Of a stretch of 64,000 nt of DNA, positions 22,440 through 29,346 are shown one piece after another. Origin of the DNA: Nitrincola lacisaponensis (GTDB lineage Bacteria > Pseudomonadota > Gammaproteobacteria > Pseudomonadales > Balneatricaceae). Positions within the stretch are counted from its first letter, which is position 1; each line of letters starts with the position of its first letter. A program made the position numbers and the translations under genes. The stretch is taken from positions 124,001-188,000 of the forward strand of contig NZ_JMSZ01000042.1 of assembly GCF_000691225.1 (NCBI RefSeq), read 5' to 3'. The notes under the pieces are model-generated. The model was not told the origin of the DNA. It did no database searches and saw nothing but the letters and a program-made list of their open reading frames with translations.

Positions 22440-23867
22440 ATGGCTTCTAGAAACAGTGTCGTTCGTGACCAGATTATTGGGGTAGCGGTACAGCACCTTA
22501 ACGAGGTACGTGAGGCATCAAAAGACGCCGCACTGAATGCTCAAGAACTCTTGTTAGAAAAAGCTCTTGAACAAGTTGATGGTGCCCGAGCATGGTTAGA
22601 AGATCCCTCAAGAATTCTAGGCTCCGAGGGATCAAAGCATGGTGAATTTGCGGAGATAGTCGAGGTTCAGATTCGCAATGCCTATTCCATTATTGGTGGG
22701 AACGATCCTGTTGCCACATTTGAGGGAACCACGCGCACTGGTGCTGCGGACTTCTTTATTGATAATCAGGCATTTCAATCGAAGTTCTACGGTAACATAT
22801 CTCAAGGGTTGCGTGCATTTGTCGAGCACCTAGAGAAATACCCTGATATGGCCGAAGATAGTGGCCTGATGTTTCCATCTGACAAATACGAAACTGTCAT
22901 GCGGGTGCTTAATGGGGGGGAAACTGAGCTTAATGAAAAAAGCCAAAGAGCGATCAGGGAGTGGGTCAGCAAGATAGAGGAGCTAACCGGGAAGAAATTT
23001 GAAGAGGCTGTTACTCCCAGTATATCCACCTATTCAGAGGTTCAGTTGGGAGTGGCGCATGACACGCTTGATGCTCATGAAGCTGAACTTGATGACATAA
23101 ACTCGGATCACAAAGAGCAGATCGAGTTAGATCACGGTCCATCTTGGGCTGGGGCTGCCCAAGCTGCCGCAGTGGCCGGTGCTGTTAGCGGAGTAATCAC
23201 CACCGGGATGGCACTATATACCAAAGCTCGGGAAGGTAAGAATGTCTTCCGGGGTGAATTCACAGCCGACGACTGGAAGGATGTAGGTTTTGCAGGAGCC
23301 AAAGGCTTTGGTGCTGGTGCTATCACTGGTGGTGCAATTTATGGCCTGACCAACTATGCTGGCATGGCTGCACCCTTCGCTGCGGCTGTGGTCAGCGCTG
23401 GCAAAGGCTTGGCTACGCTGACCAATGAGTACATGGCAGGGGAAATCAGTTCCGAGGAGTATTTTGATTTAGGCATGTGTCTGTGTGCCGAATCAGCCAT
23501 CGTTGGCTTGGCGACGGCAGCTGGACAGACCATTATTCCGATACCGGTGCTTGGCGGCATTATCGGATCAATCTCAGGGAAAATGATGTTACAACTGGCG
23601 CAGGGCCTTGATGTCAAGTATATGGAATCCTTGAGGGCGGAAATGGACAGCTTCCTGGCTTCTCTGGACAAGACTTATCAACGTGTTGTTGATGAGATTA
23701 ACGCCGAATTCGATAAGCTGGGCAAGCTGACTGATGCAGCCTTTGACTTCGACCTGAACTACCAGCTGGCCCTATCGGCCAGCGTTGATCTTGCCATTGC
23801 TTATGGTGTTCCCGAAGAGAAAATCTTGCGCAGTGTAAACGATGTAGATGATTTCATGCTTGGATGA
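22440..23867 (+). CDS. Unknown protein with possible nuclease-like N-terminal domain and Gly/Ala-rich membrane region (cassette 20, gene B)
   Basis: 475 residues. N-terminal part: HGEFAEIVEVQIRNA (Glu 69, 72 and 75), then TGAADFFIDNQAFQSKFY, in which Asp 104 and Gln 113-x-Lys 115 have the spacing of a PD-(D/E)XK core with Gln in place of the second acid. Residues about 120-160 (LRAFVEHLEKYPDMAED ... FPSDKYETVMRVLNG) look conserved-type and soluble. Residues 233-375 hold several Gly/Ala-rich hydrophobic stretches separated by EGKNVFRGEFTADDWKDVGF. The C-terminus (390-475) is helical. It may be a membrane-associated DNA or RNA processing effector coupled to gene A. The nuclease reading is a motif-level guess. 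Confidence 0.7.
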   Translation: MASRNSVVRDQIIGVAVQHLNEVREASKDAALNAQELLLEKALEQVDGARAWLEDPSRILGSEGSKHGEFAEIVEVQIRNAYSIIGGNDPVATFEGTTRTGAADFFIDNQAFQSKFYGNISQGLRAFVEHLEKYPDMAEDSGLMFPSDKYETVMRVLNGGETELNEKSQRAIREWVSKIEELTGKKFEEAVTPSISTYSEVQLGVAHDTLDAHEAELDDINSDHKEQIELDHGPSWAGAAQAAAVAGAVSGVITTGMALYTKAREGKNVFRGEFTADDWKDVGFAGAKGFGAGAITGGAIYGLTNYAGMAAPFAAAVVSAGKGLATLTNEYMAGEISSEEYFDLGMCLCAESAIVGLATAAGQTIIPIPVLGGIIGSISGKMMLQLAQGLDVKYMESLRAEMDSFLASLDKTYQRVVDEINAEFDKLGKLTDAAFDFDLNYQLALSASVDLAIAYGVPEEKILRSVNDVDDFMLG

Positions 23868-23964
23868 GTTAGTTGAAGCCAACTGAGCGTAAAAAGAGCG
23901 CGATACTTTGAAAGGCTGGCGCTGCTTGATTTTGCATGAATATCTTGCCTCGTGGAGTAGTCGC

Positions 23965-23971
23965 ACATAAC
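23965..23971 (+). other. attC20, R'' half, interrupted by an IS110-family remnant
   Basis: ACATAAC is complementary to the cassette 20 start GTTATGT at 21543. This proves that the two-gene pair is one cassette beginning at the core site split by the IS1182-type element. Confidence 0.85.
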
Positions 23972-24154
23972 AAGTGACTGTGGTCACCAGTCAATATATT
24001 TATGCATTTTTTGAGCACCGTCGTTCCTTGTTTTTGACCATCGTATTGGGGATAACGATCAGCTTTCGCATGCAGGCAATCAAAGCAACCTTGGGCAGCT
24101 TTCCTGAAGCCTTCAAGCGAGTGTAGTAACGTTTGAGTACTGGGTTACATTGGA
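23968..24154 (+). repeat. Direct repeat, copy 2 (IS110-family 3' end with attC junction)
   Basis: Repeats 18562-18748. On the minus strand it encodes only the last 50 or so codons of the IS110-family transposase (stop at 24000-24002), then breaks off and joins a truncated yoeB gene. Confidence 0.9.
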
Positions 24155-24377
24155 TGCAATTAAGTTGGCCTCCAGTGGTCTCAAACCGAAAGCCCAGGCA
24201 CTGTTAGCGCTGATAGCGGAAGATCCATGCTGCAAGCCGCCTCCGTTTGAAAAGCTCATTGGTGACCTCGCGGGGACGTATTCGCGCCGCATCAATATTC
24301 AGCATCGTCTGGTTTACCAGGTGCTGGAAGACGAGCGGGTGGTGAAAGTTCTCAGGCTCTGGAGCCACTACGAGTAA
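24155..24377 (+). pseudogene. yoeB: YoeB/Txe toxin, 5'-truncated (cassette 21)
   Basis: The open part reads DAIKLASSGLKPKAQALLALIAEDP, then PPPFEKLIGDLAGTYSRRINIQHRLVYQVLEDERVVKVLRLWSHYE, a nearly complete YoeB C-terminal two thirds with its catalytic Arg and terminal His-Tyr. The first 12-16 codons, the start and the antitoxin gene expected upstream are gone: the coding sequence abuts directly on the IS110 remnant. A TTG at 24150 could start a shorter protein, but function is doubtful. Loss of the antitoxin is only tolerable because the toxin is damaged or silent. Confidence 0.85.
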
Positions 24378-24378
24378 T

Positions 24379-24434
24379 GCATAACCAGCCGTTGTTGCCG
24401 GATAATTTTTCCACCGCTGTGCGGCTCCAAATTG
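24379..24434 (+). other. attC21, right half lost
   Basis: R'' GCATAAC at 24379-24385, arms CCGGATAATTTTTCC and CCAAATTGCC around CCGC/GCGG are present, but no R' core follows. The sequence passes at 24435 into a remnant of the 3' part of the DUF1302-like gene. This is the distal end of the integron. Confidence 0.8.
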
Positions 24435-24515
24435 CCTGGCTTGCCCAATGATCAACTAAGGACACCTCCAACCTCTATGCCCGGTTGCGTGATAGCTACT
24501 GATAGGTTTGCTGAC
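24435..24515 (+). pseudogene. Scarred echo of the DUF1302-like beta-barrel gene 3' end
   Basis: 24435-24457 is identical over 23 bases to 3236-3258 (codons for PGLPNDQL). It then jumps to a diverged copy of 3602-3655 (codons for EDxSNLYARLRxSY, stop and AGGTTTGC beyond). The join is at AGG/GAGG, present at both break points of the intact gene, so a deletion of about 340 bases by microhomology explains it. It overlaps the 3' end of the convergent LysR gene. Confidence 0.85.
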
Positions 24516-25389
24516 ATATTTGTGTAATCCAGGGCGATGCACTGGAGATATCGTTATACACGGCATAGATCTTGTCTTGTACACTGTCAATTTCCAGCAG
24601 TGTTTCGACCTGATATTGACGGCAGACTTCATCGGCGATCATGGTGGGTGCAGCAAAGACGCCCATGCCATGTGAGCCAAAAATCTTGATCAGGGCACTG
24701 TCATCGATTTCAGCTGCAATACGCATATGGATATTGCGTTTTGCCAGCCAGGCGATCAGGCGCTCAAAGTACACTGCATTCCGCGCATTGGCGAGTAACA
24801 GAGAGCCCTGCAGACTGTCCGGCAGGCCTTTTTCGCGTAACTTCCGGGCAATCTTGGGTGCGGCGAACAGGCTAATACCTGAGCTGAGTACCTCTTTAAT
24901 CTGAAATGAAGTAATGTCTTCAATGACTTTCAAGCGATCTGTGATCAGCAGGTCCAGCCGGTGAGTGCGCAACTCATTCAGCTGCCGCTCGGTCTCGCCG
25001 GTTTTACAGATCAAGTGCAGCGAGGGTGTATGCTGATAAGCAGGTTGAATCAGGTTGTAAACAATCAGCTTATGAATTGAAGAGGAGACGCCGACGCGAA
25101 AAATATTGCGCTCTATCAGCTCATCGGTGCTGATAAAATGGGCCAGCTCATCAGCAATCGAGAACATCGCATCGGTGTAATCAAATACCTGCTGCCCGAA
25201 ACTGGTCAGATGAAGCTTGCGTCCTTCGCGTCTGAAAAGTAGCCGCCCAAAATCCGATTCCAGCTGCGTGAGTTGACCACTCAGGGTTTGAGGAGCCAGT
25301 TTCAGGACGTCACTGGCCGCCGTGATGGAGCCTTCCCTGGCAATGGTTCGGAAGTAGTGTAAGTGTTTATAGTTAATCTTCTTGTCCAA
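24496..25389 (-). CDS. LysR-family regulator, NhaR-like
   Basis: 297 residues. N-terminal helix-turn-helix: LHYFRTIAREGSITAASDVLKLAPQTLSGQLTQLESDFGRLLFRREGRKLHLTSFG. The form APQTLSGQ with L-x-Y-F at the start is close to NhaR and relatives rather than to metabolic LysR proteins. The substrate-binding domain is full length. It is the second gene of a leftward pair with a 12-base gap to the small gene at 25401. The last codons (QQTYQ-stop) overlap the echo of the beta-barrel gene, so the two genes were once convergent neighbours. An inverted repeat upstream of the pair may be its operator. Confidence 0.88.
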   Translation of the reverse strand: MDKKINYKHLHYFRTIAREGSITAASDVLKLAPQTLSGQLTQLESDFGRLLFRREGRKLHLTSFGQQVFDYTDAMFSIADELAHFISTDELIERNIFRVGVSSSIHKLIVYNLIQPAYQHTPSLHLICKTGETERQLNELRTHRLDLLITDRLKVIEDITSFQIKEVLSSGISLFAAPKIARKLREKGLPDSLQGSLLLANARNAVYFERLIAWLAKRNIHMRIAAEIDDSALIKIFGSHGMGVFAAPTMIADEVCRQYQVETLLEIDSVQDKIYAVYNDISSASPWITQICQQTYQ

Positions 25390-25400
25390 GAAAACCTGCC

Positions 25401-25721
25401 TTAAGCCACTGCAGAGAGGGTTGTGGGTTCTGCACGCGCTACACTTTCAGGTACTTTGAACAGGTGTACTGCCTTGGACTCAAAAGGGTTAAAGGCTGAA
25501 CTGACATACTCATAGACCAGGGGAACCGGCTGACTATTTTCAATGACCTTCAGAAAGCAGGGCAGCAGGGGTAAGTCAGCACGTAATGGTTCTTCAATCC
25601 AGGCCACAATCGACTGATTGAGTAAGCTGAATTCGGTCTTGACGATTCGGTAGCCTTCACGGAGCAACAGCTCATTGACCGGCTTGTGCGCATCCAGTGT
25701 AACTTGTCTGATTGTTTTCAT
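25401..25721 (-). CDS. Small conserved-type hypothetical protein
   Basis: 106 residues with GGAGGTGTC just upstream of ATG 25721. Pattern: a start MKTIRQVTLDAHKPVNELLL, two strands (IVKTEFSLLNQSIVAWIEEP, FLKVIENSQPVPLVYEYVS) and a flexible Ala/Pro-rich tail. The MKTI start with strand pairs resembles small DUF7352-type proteins, but I am not sure. Cotranscribed with the LysR gene; possibly a cofactor or target of it. Confidence 0.55.
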   Translation of the reverse strand: MKTIRQVTLDAHKPVNELLLREGYRIVKTEFSLLNQSIVAWIEEPLRADLPLLPCFLKVIENSQPVPLVYEYVSSAFNPFESKAVHLFKVPESVARAEPTTLSAVA

Positions 25722-25770
25722 GTGACACCTCCAATGCTGGGTTACAACTGTTTTATAGCACTGAAGATGA

Positions 25771-25816
25771 ATCGATAAAACAGGATAATTGATATTTTTG
25801 AATCGGTTTTATCGAT
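25771..25816. promoter_or_regulatory. 11-base inverted repeat upstream of the LysR operon
   Basis: ATCGATAAAAC (25771-25781) and its exact complement GTTTTATCGAT (25806-25816) are 24 bases apart; a third related half, TGTTTTATAG, lies at about 25749. The repeat is 50 bases from the start of the first gene of the leftward pair, a likely operator for autoregulation. DNA outside it (25722-25855) is AT-rich and has no gene. Confidence 0.55.
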
Positions 25817-25855
25817 CCTTTTTTGCTTCAGCAGGAGGAGTCTTGCTCATGGTAA

Positions 25856-26107
25856 TCATGCTACCTGGATCATTTTGACAGCAAATACAAACGCAAAAAA
25901 AGCCGTTATAAAGAGCAGGGCGCGCAAGTTTTTAACCTTTGGGCTTGCCGTGGCAGGATCTGGCAACAGGCGCTTGACTGATGTCAGACCGAAGCCCAGT
26001 GTCAGCAAGCCGGTGAACAGGGTCATCTTCCACTGAGTACCTTGCAAGGACCAGAGCGTCATGAATGCAAGGAGCAAGGTGATACAGAAAAAAAGTACAG
26101 TGCGCAT
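25856..26107 (-). CDS. Small inner-membrane protein
   Basis: 83 residues with three hydrophobic segments: about 3-19 (TVLFFCITLLLAFMTLW), about 28-42 (MTLFTGLLTLGFGLT) and about 65-80 (LLFITAFFAFVFAVK). The region between the last two contains PDPATASPKVKNLR. No family recognised. Just downstream of the DUF3137 gene on the same strand (30 bases), so it may belong to the LemA operon. Confidence 0.6.
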   Translation of the reverse strand: MRTVLFFCITLLLAFMTLWSLQGTQWKMTLFTGLLTLGFGLTSVKRLLPDPATASPKVKNLRALLFITAFFAFVFAVKMIQVA

Positions 26108-26137
26108 GCTAGCGTTTCCTCACAAGAAGACCTGACG

Positions 26138-27220
26138 TTATACCGCTCGTGGTGTTTGAGGCGGCAGGTCTGGAAACTGTGCCAACAGAGTGTCAATCAG
26201 TTGATACAGAGTCTCAAGTTCCGATACAAAGTGTAAGCAGGGTTTTGTTTCGGTTAATGGAATATCAATGGGTGGCAAGGACAGGAAATTCGGTGTATCC
26301 AGCATCAATAACAGGCTGGAACCAGCGAGGTGACCTTTTAGTCCATCAAAGAGCAGGCGTAGTTGATAGAGGCGCTCCATGACCGCCGGAGTGAGCCAGC
26401 TTCTGGCCGAAATCTGATCGGTACTGCTGACGATCAGGTGATCTGAAAATTCACCTTGTTCCAGATGGACCCTTTGGGCTCCCTTGACCGGGTTTCTCAT
26501 GTTGATGACAGTCGTGCCTTCAAAGGATCGGGGAAGCTCCAGTAACAGGAGTAATCCTTTAAAAGTCGACTTATGTTTGTAATTGAAAAAGTTGGCCTGT
26601 ACCAGCTCCCAACGACAGCCACGATGAGTACCACAGAAATAATCTTCCTGTTCTGTACGCGCTATGGCCAGGCCTAAATCAAATGATGTCGCTCCCATTG
26701 GCAGTCTGTTCTTGAAGCGCTCATCTGCGATATAGCCATTCTGCTGATACTCAATATCACCGAAGCTTTTAGCCAGAGCAGGAATAAAAGCATGCCTGAA
26801 TTGGTCGTTGTAGTGTTCATAGGCATCGAAAAATGTTTCTTTGATGACGCCAGCAGGCAGGCAGAGCAGGGTGAGTGGCAAGGCAAGAACCCAAAAGGAG
26901 AGGAGCTTCCCCACAGGAAAAATAAACAGACAGACCACCATGTAGACCAATAGCAGAGGCAGGGCGACTTTGCGTAGTATCCAGGCGTCCTGATTGATTT
27001 GCTGGCGCAGGGTTTCCAGTGGCAGCAGGGCGTCTTCAAAGGTTTTGCGCGCTGCATCGTCCAGCGTGATGTCCAGTTGTTGTGACGGTGGCAGCTTTTG
27101 TTTGCGTAGCAGCGTGTGCTTGATGAAAGAGCGCCACTCACTGACGAGTAGGTGCATCATGATGCCGGATTGCTTCAGCTTCCTGGAAACCTGATAGCTG
27201 GAAGTGTTTGTCGATGCCAT
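26138..27220 (-). CDS. DUF3137-family membrane protein
   Basis: 360 residues. Two membrane helices near residues 80-125 (VALPLLLVYMVVCLFIFPVG, LLSFWVLALPLTLLCLPAG) are flanked by a cytosolic N-terminal helix region and a large soluble domain: KSFGDIEYQQNGYIADERF, FKGLLLLLELPRSFEGTTVI, VSSTDQISARSWLTPAVMERL. This layout is that of DUF3137 proteins, which usually stand beside LemA genes. Function unknown; membrane quality or cell-envelope stress has been suggested by context only. It lies 37 bases downstream of the LemA gene. Confidence 0.82.
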   Translation of the reverse strand: MASTNTSSYQVSRKLKQSGIMMHLLVSEWRSFIKHTLLRKQKLPPSQQLDITLDDAARKTFEDALLPLETLRQQINQDAWILRKVALPLLLVYMVVCLFIFPVGKLLSFWVLALPLTLLCLPAGVIKETFFDAYEHYNDQFRHAFIPALAKSFGDIEYQQNGYIADERFKNRLPMGATSFDLGLAIARTEQEDYFCGTHRGCRWELVQANFFNYKHKSTFKGLLLLLELPRSFEGTTVINMRNPVKGAQRVHLEQGEFSDHLIVSSTDQISARSWLTPAVMERLYQLRLLFDGLKGHLAGSSLLLMLDTPNFLSLPPIDIPLTETKPCLHFVSELETLYQLIDTLLAQFPDLPPQTPRAV

Positions 27221-27257
27221 AACCTTATCGTGCCATCCTGTCTGTCAGTGAAAGGGT

Positions 27258-27842
27258 TTATAGAAATGCAGCTGCATCGACGGGGCGTGTTTCCGCAGGA
27301 TCAGCCTGATAGAAGGGATAAGACTCGATACGAACCATTTTATTGATCAGAGTGCCCGGGAAAATTTCACAGCTGTTACGCAGTCGTCTGACCGAGGTGT
27401 TATAAAAGCGACGGGCTGCAGCAATATTGGTTTCCACTTCCAGGTAGCTGTTCTGAGCATTGATCATGGGTTGTGCCGACGTCAGTTCCGGATAGGCTTC
27501 GGCCTGAACCATGAATCGTCCCATGGCCCGTTGAAGCTGGTTTTCCAGCGAAAAGTGGGTGCTGGCTGCATCAGCACTTTGAGTATCTTCGAACTTTTCC
27601 AGAGCCGAGATAGCCGCAGATCTGAGCCGGGTAATTTCTTCCAGCAGATCCTGTTCATGTTGCATAAAACGCTTGGCGATCGTCAGCACATTGGGGATCA
27701 GGTCATGACGTTTTTTCAGCTGTACATCGATGCCTGAAAGCGCATCAAGCACCGCATTGCGCCGTGAAATAATCGCGATATACCAGAAATATAAAATCGC
27801 CAGTACCAGCAAAGGAAAACCAAAAATAATCAGCTCAGCCAT
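27258..27842 (-). CDS. LemA-family protein
   Basis: 194 residues. An N-terminal membrane anchor (LIIFGFPLLVLAILYFWYIAI), then the typical LemA helical body: LSGIDVQLKKRHDLIPNVLTIAKRFMQHEQDLLEEITRLRSAA, and SYLEVETNIAAARRFYNTSVRRLRNSCEIFPGTLI. The V-Q-L-K-K-R-x-D-L-I-P-N and R-F-Y-N motifs are diagnostic. LemA proteins are anchored with the bulk on one side of the membrane, role not settled. First gene of a leftward operon with the DUF3137 gene. Confidence 0.93.
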   Translation of the reverse strand: MAELIIFGFPLLVLAILYFWYIAIISRRNAVLDALSGIDVQLKKRHDLIPNVLTIAKRFMQHEQDLLEEITRLRSAAISALEKFEDTQSADAASTHFSLENQLQRAMGRFMVQAEAYPELTSAQPMINAQNSYLEVETNIAAARRFYNTSVRRLRNSCEIFPGTLINKMVRIESYPFYQADPAETRPVDAAAFL

Positions 27843-28221
27843 GAGTTCTCTCCAACAAGTATTCAGTCAGGGTAACGCAGCACGAAAATCAGTCTGGGAG
27901 GCGGATCGAATGGGGCGGGATGTATGGGTCATCGCTCCTGCGACCATGACATGCTCATCCGTGGGCCTATCTCCCTGTTGGATGAGCACACAGCTGTTCC
28001 GTGTGTGTAGATGGCGATGATTATAACGGTTTTTTTCGATAAGTCTGCAAATGCTGTTGATATTTATTCCCGTCTGGTGGGTTTGTCAGGGTATCGGGTG
28101 TGGCATGAAAAAATGCTTTTTAACATACATTCATGTATGTATAATTGCGTGCAGGTTGCTTGTGCCGGTTCGTCAGTATCTGGCCTGGCTATAGAGTTTG
28201 AATGTGGTGAGTAGGTGAAAG
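27843..28221. other. Non-coding region between LemA and RND efflux operons
   Basis: 379 bases between divergent operons. It holds a stem TGCTCATCC...GGATGAGCA (27952-27988) and, further right, the palindromic operator and promoter of the efflux operon. No other gene or RNA recognised. Confidence 0.6.
28123..28145 (+). promoter_or_regulatory. AcrR-like operator over the RND efflux promoter
   Basis: Palindrome ACATACATTCATGTATGT (28123-28140), two 8-base arms around TC, ends in a -10 TATAAT (28140-28145). It is very close to the E. coli AcrR operator, which has the same TACAT/ATGTA arms. Binding there would block the promoter. The TetR gene at 33898-34521 is the expected repressor. Confidence 0.75.
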
Positions 28222-29346
28222 ATGCGCAGATTGATCAAGGGTTCCAGATCCCTGTTGAGCGTGATGCTGCTGGTGCTGTTGGCCGGTTGTCAGGCGGAAG
28301 AAGAGGTTGCTCATGCCGCTGCGGCACCGCCTGCAGCCCCCGTGCGTGTGGTGACGGTTGAGGTACAAGAAGTGACCTTGTCGGAAGAGTATGCGGCTCG
28401 GGTACGAGGGTCGCGCGAGATTGAAGTCAGAGCACGGGTTTCTGGAGTGCTTGAAGAGCGTCTGTACACCGAAGGGCAGCGTGTGGAGCAAGGGACGCCT
28501 CTGTTTCGCATTGATCCTGAGGTATACCAGATCGAATTACAACGCGCAGTGGCAGAGCGGGCTAACGCACGGGCCGAGTTGAACCAGGCGAACCGTGAAT
28601 GGCAGCGTATCAGTACGTTGTATGAGCAGAATGCCGTCAGCCAGCGAGATCGTGATAATGCCTTGTCAGCACGTGAGCTGGCAGAGGCGCGTTTGGCACT
28701 GGCGGAGGCCGGTGTGGCAGCGGCTGAGCTGAACCTGAGTTATACCCAGGTTGAAGCACCACTGTCCGGTATTACCGGACTGGAAAGCTTGCCCGAGGGC
28801 AGCTTGATTGAGCGTGGTACTTTGTTGACGCGAATCACGCAGCAAGACCCTGTTCATGTACGTTTTTCATTGCCAGAGAAAGATGCTGCCATCCAGCAGG
28901 TGGCGCGCAGCAATGGTGCGCGTCAAGCGCATCTGATGTTGCCTGATGGCGAGGCCTATACGCTGGAAGGACAGATTGACTTTACTGATAGCAGTATTGA
29001 CCCACGTACCGGCAGTGTTTCAGCGCGAGCCGTGTTCCCGAACCCGGATGGTGTGTTAGTGCCGGGCCAGTTTGTTCGGGTGCGCGTCATGATGCAAACC
29101 TTGCCGGCTGCGTTTGTGATTCCAGCAGAAGCGGTAGGGCAAGGTCCTCAAGGTCCTCAGGTGTTCGTGGTTGAAGCAGGGCAGGCGCGTGTTCGCCAGG
29201 TAGAGCTTGGACCCGTGACGCCAGATGGACAGGTGATTCTGTCAGGACTGTCAACAGGTGATCGTCTGGTTATCAGTGGTCAGATTATGCTGGGCGAAGG
29301 TGCGCCCGTTACTGTACTGAACAGTGATTCGCACGAGGAGTCCTGA
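28222..29346 (+). CDS. RND efflux membrane-fusion lipoprotein (AcrA/MexA type)
   Basis: 374 residues. Lipoprotein signal with lipobox LLAGC (Cys at about residue 23). Then the lipoyl and hairpin domains: VEVRARVSGVLEERLYTEGQRVEQGTPLFRIDP, a coiled helical hairpin (RAVAERANARAELNQANREWQRI), AEAGVAAAELNLSYTQVEAPLSGITG, and the beta-barrel with GSVSARAVFPNPDGVLVPGQFVRVRV. It joins the inner-membrane pump to the outer-membrane channel. First gene of a three-gene operon with overlapping stop and start at the pump gene (TGATG). An AcrR-like operator lies about 80 bases upstream. Confidence 0.95.
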   Translation: MRRLIKGSRSLLSVMLLVLLAGCQAEEEVAHAAAAPPAAPVRVVTVEVQEVTLSEEYAARVRGSREIEVRARVSGVLEERLYTEGQRVEQGTPLFRIDPEVYQIELQRAVAERANARAELNQANREWQRISTLYEQNAVSQRDRDNALSARELAEARLALAEAGVAAAELNLSYTQVEAPLSGITGLESLPEGSLIERGTLLTRITQQDPVHVRFSLPEKDAAIQQVARSNGARQAHLMLPDGEAYTLEGQIDFTDSSIDPRTGSVSARAVFPNPDGVLVPGQFVRVRVMMQTLPAAFVIPAEAVGQGPQGPQVFVVEAGQARVRQVELGPVTPDGQVILSGLSTGDRLVISGQIMLGEGAPVTVLNSDSHEES

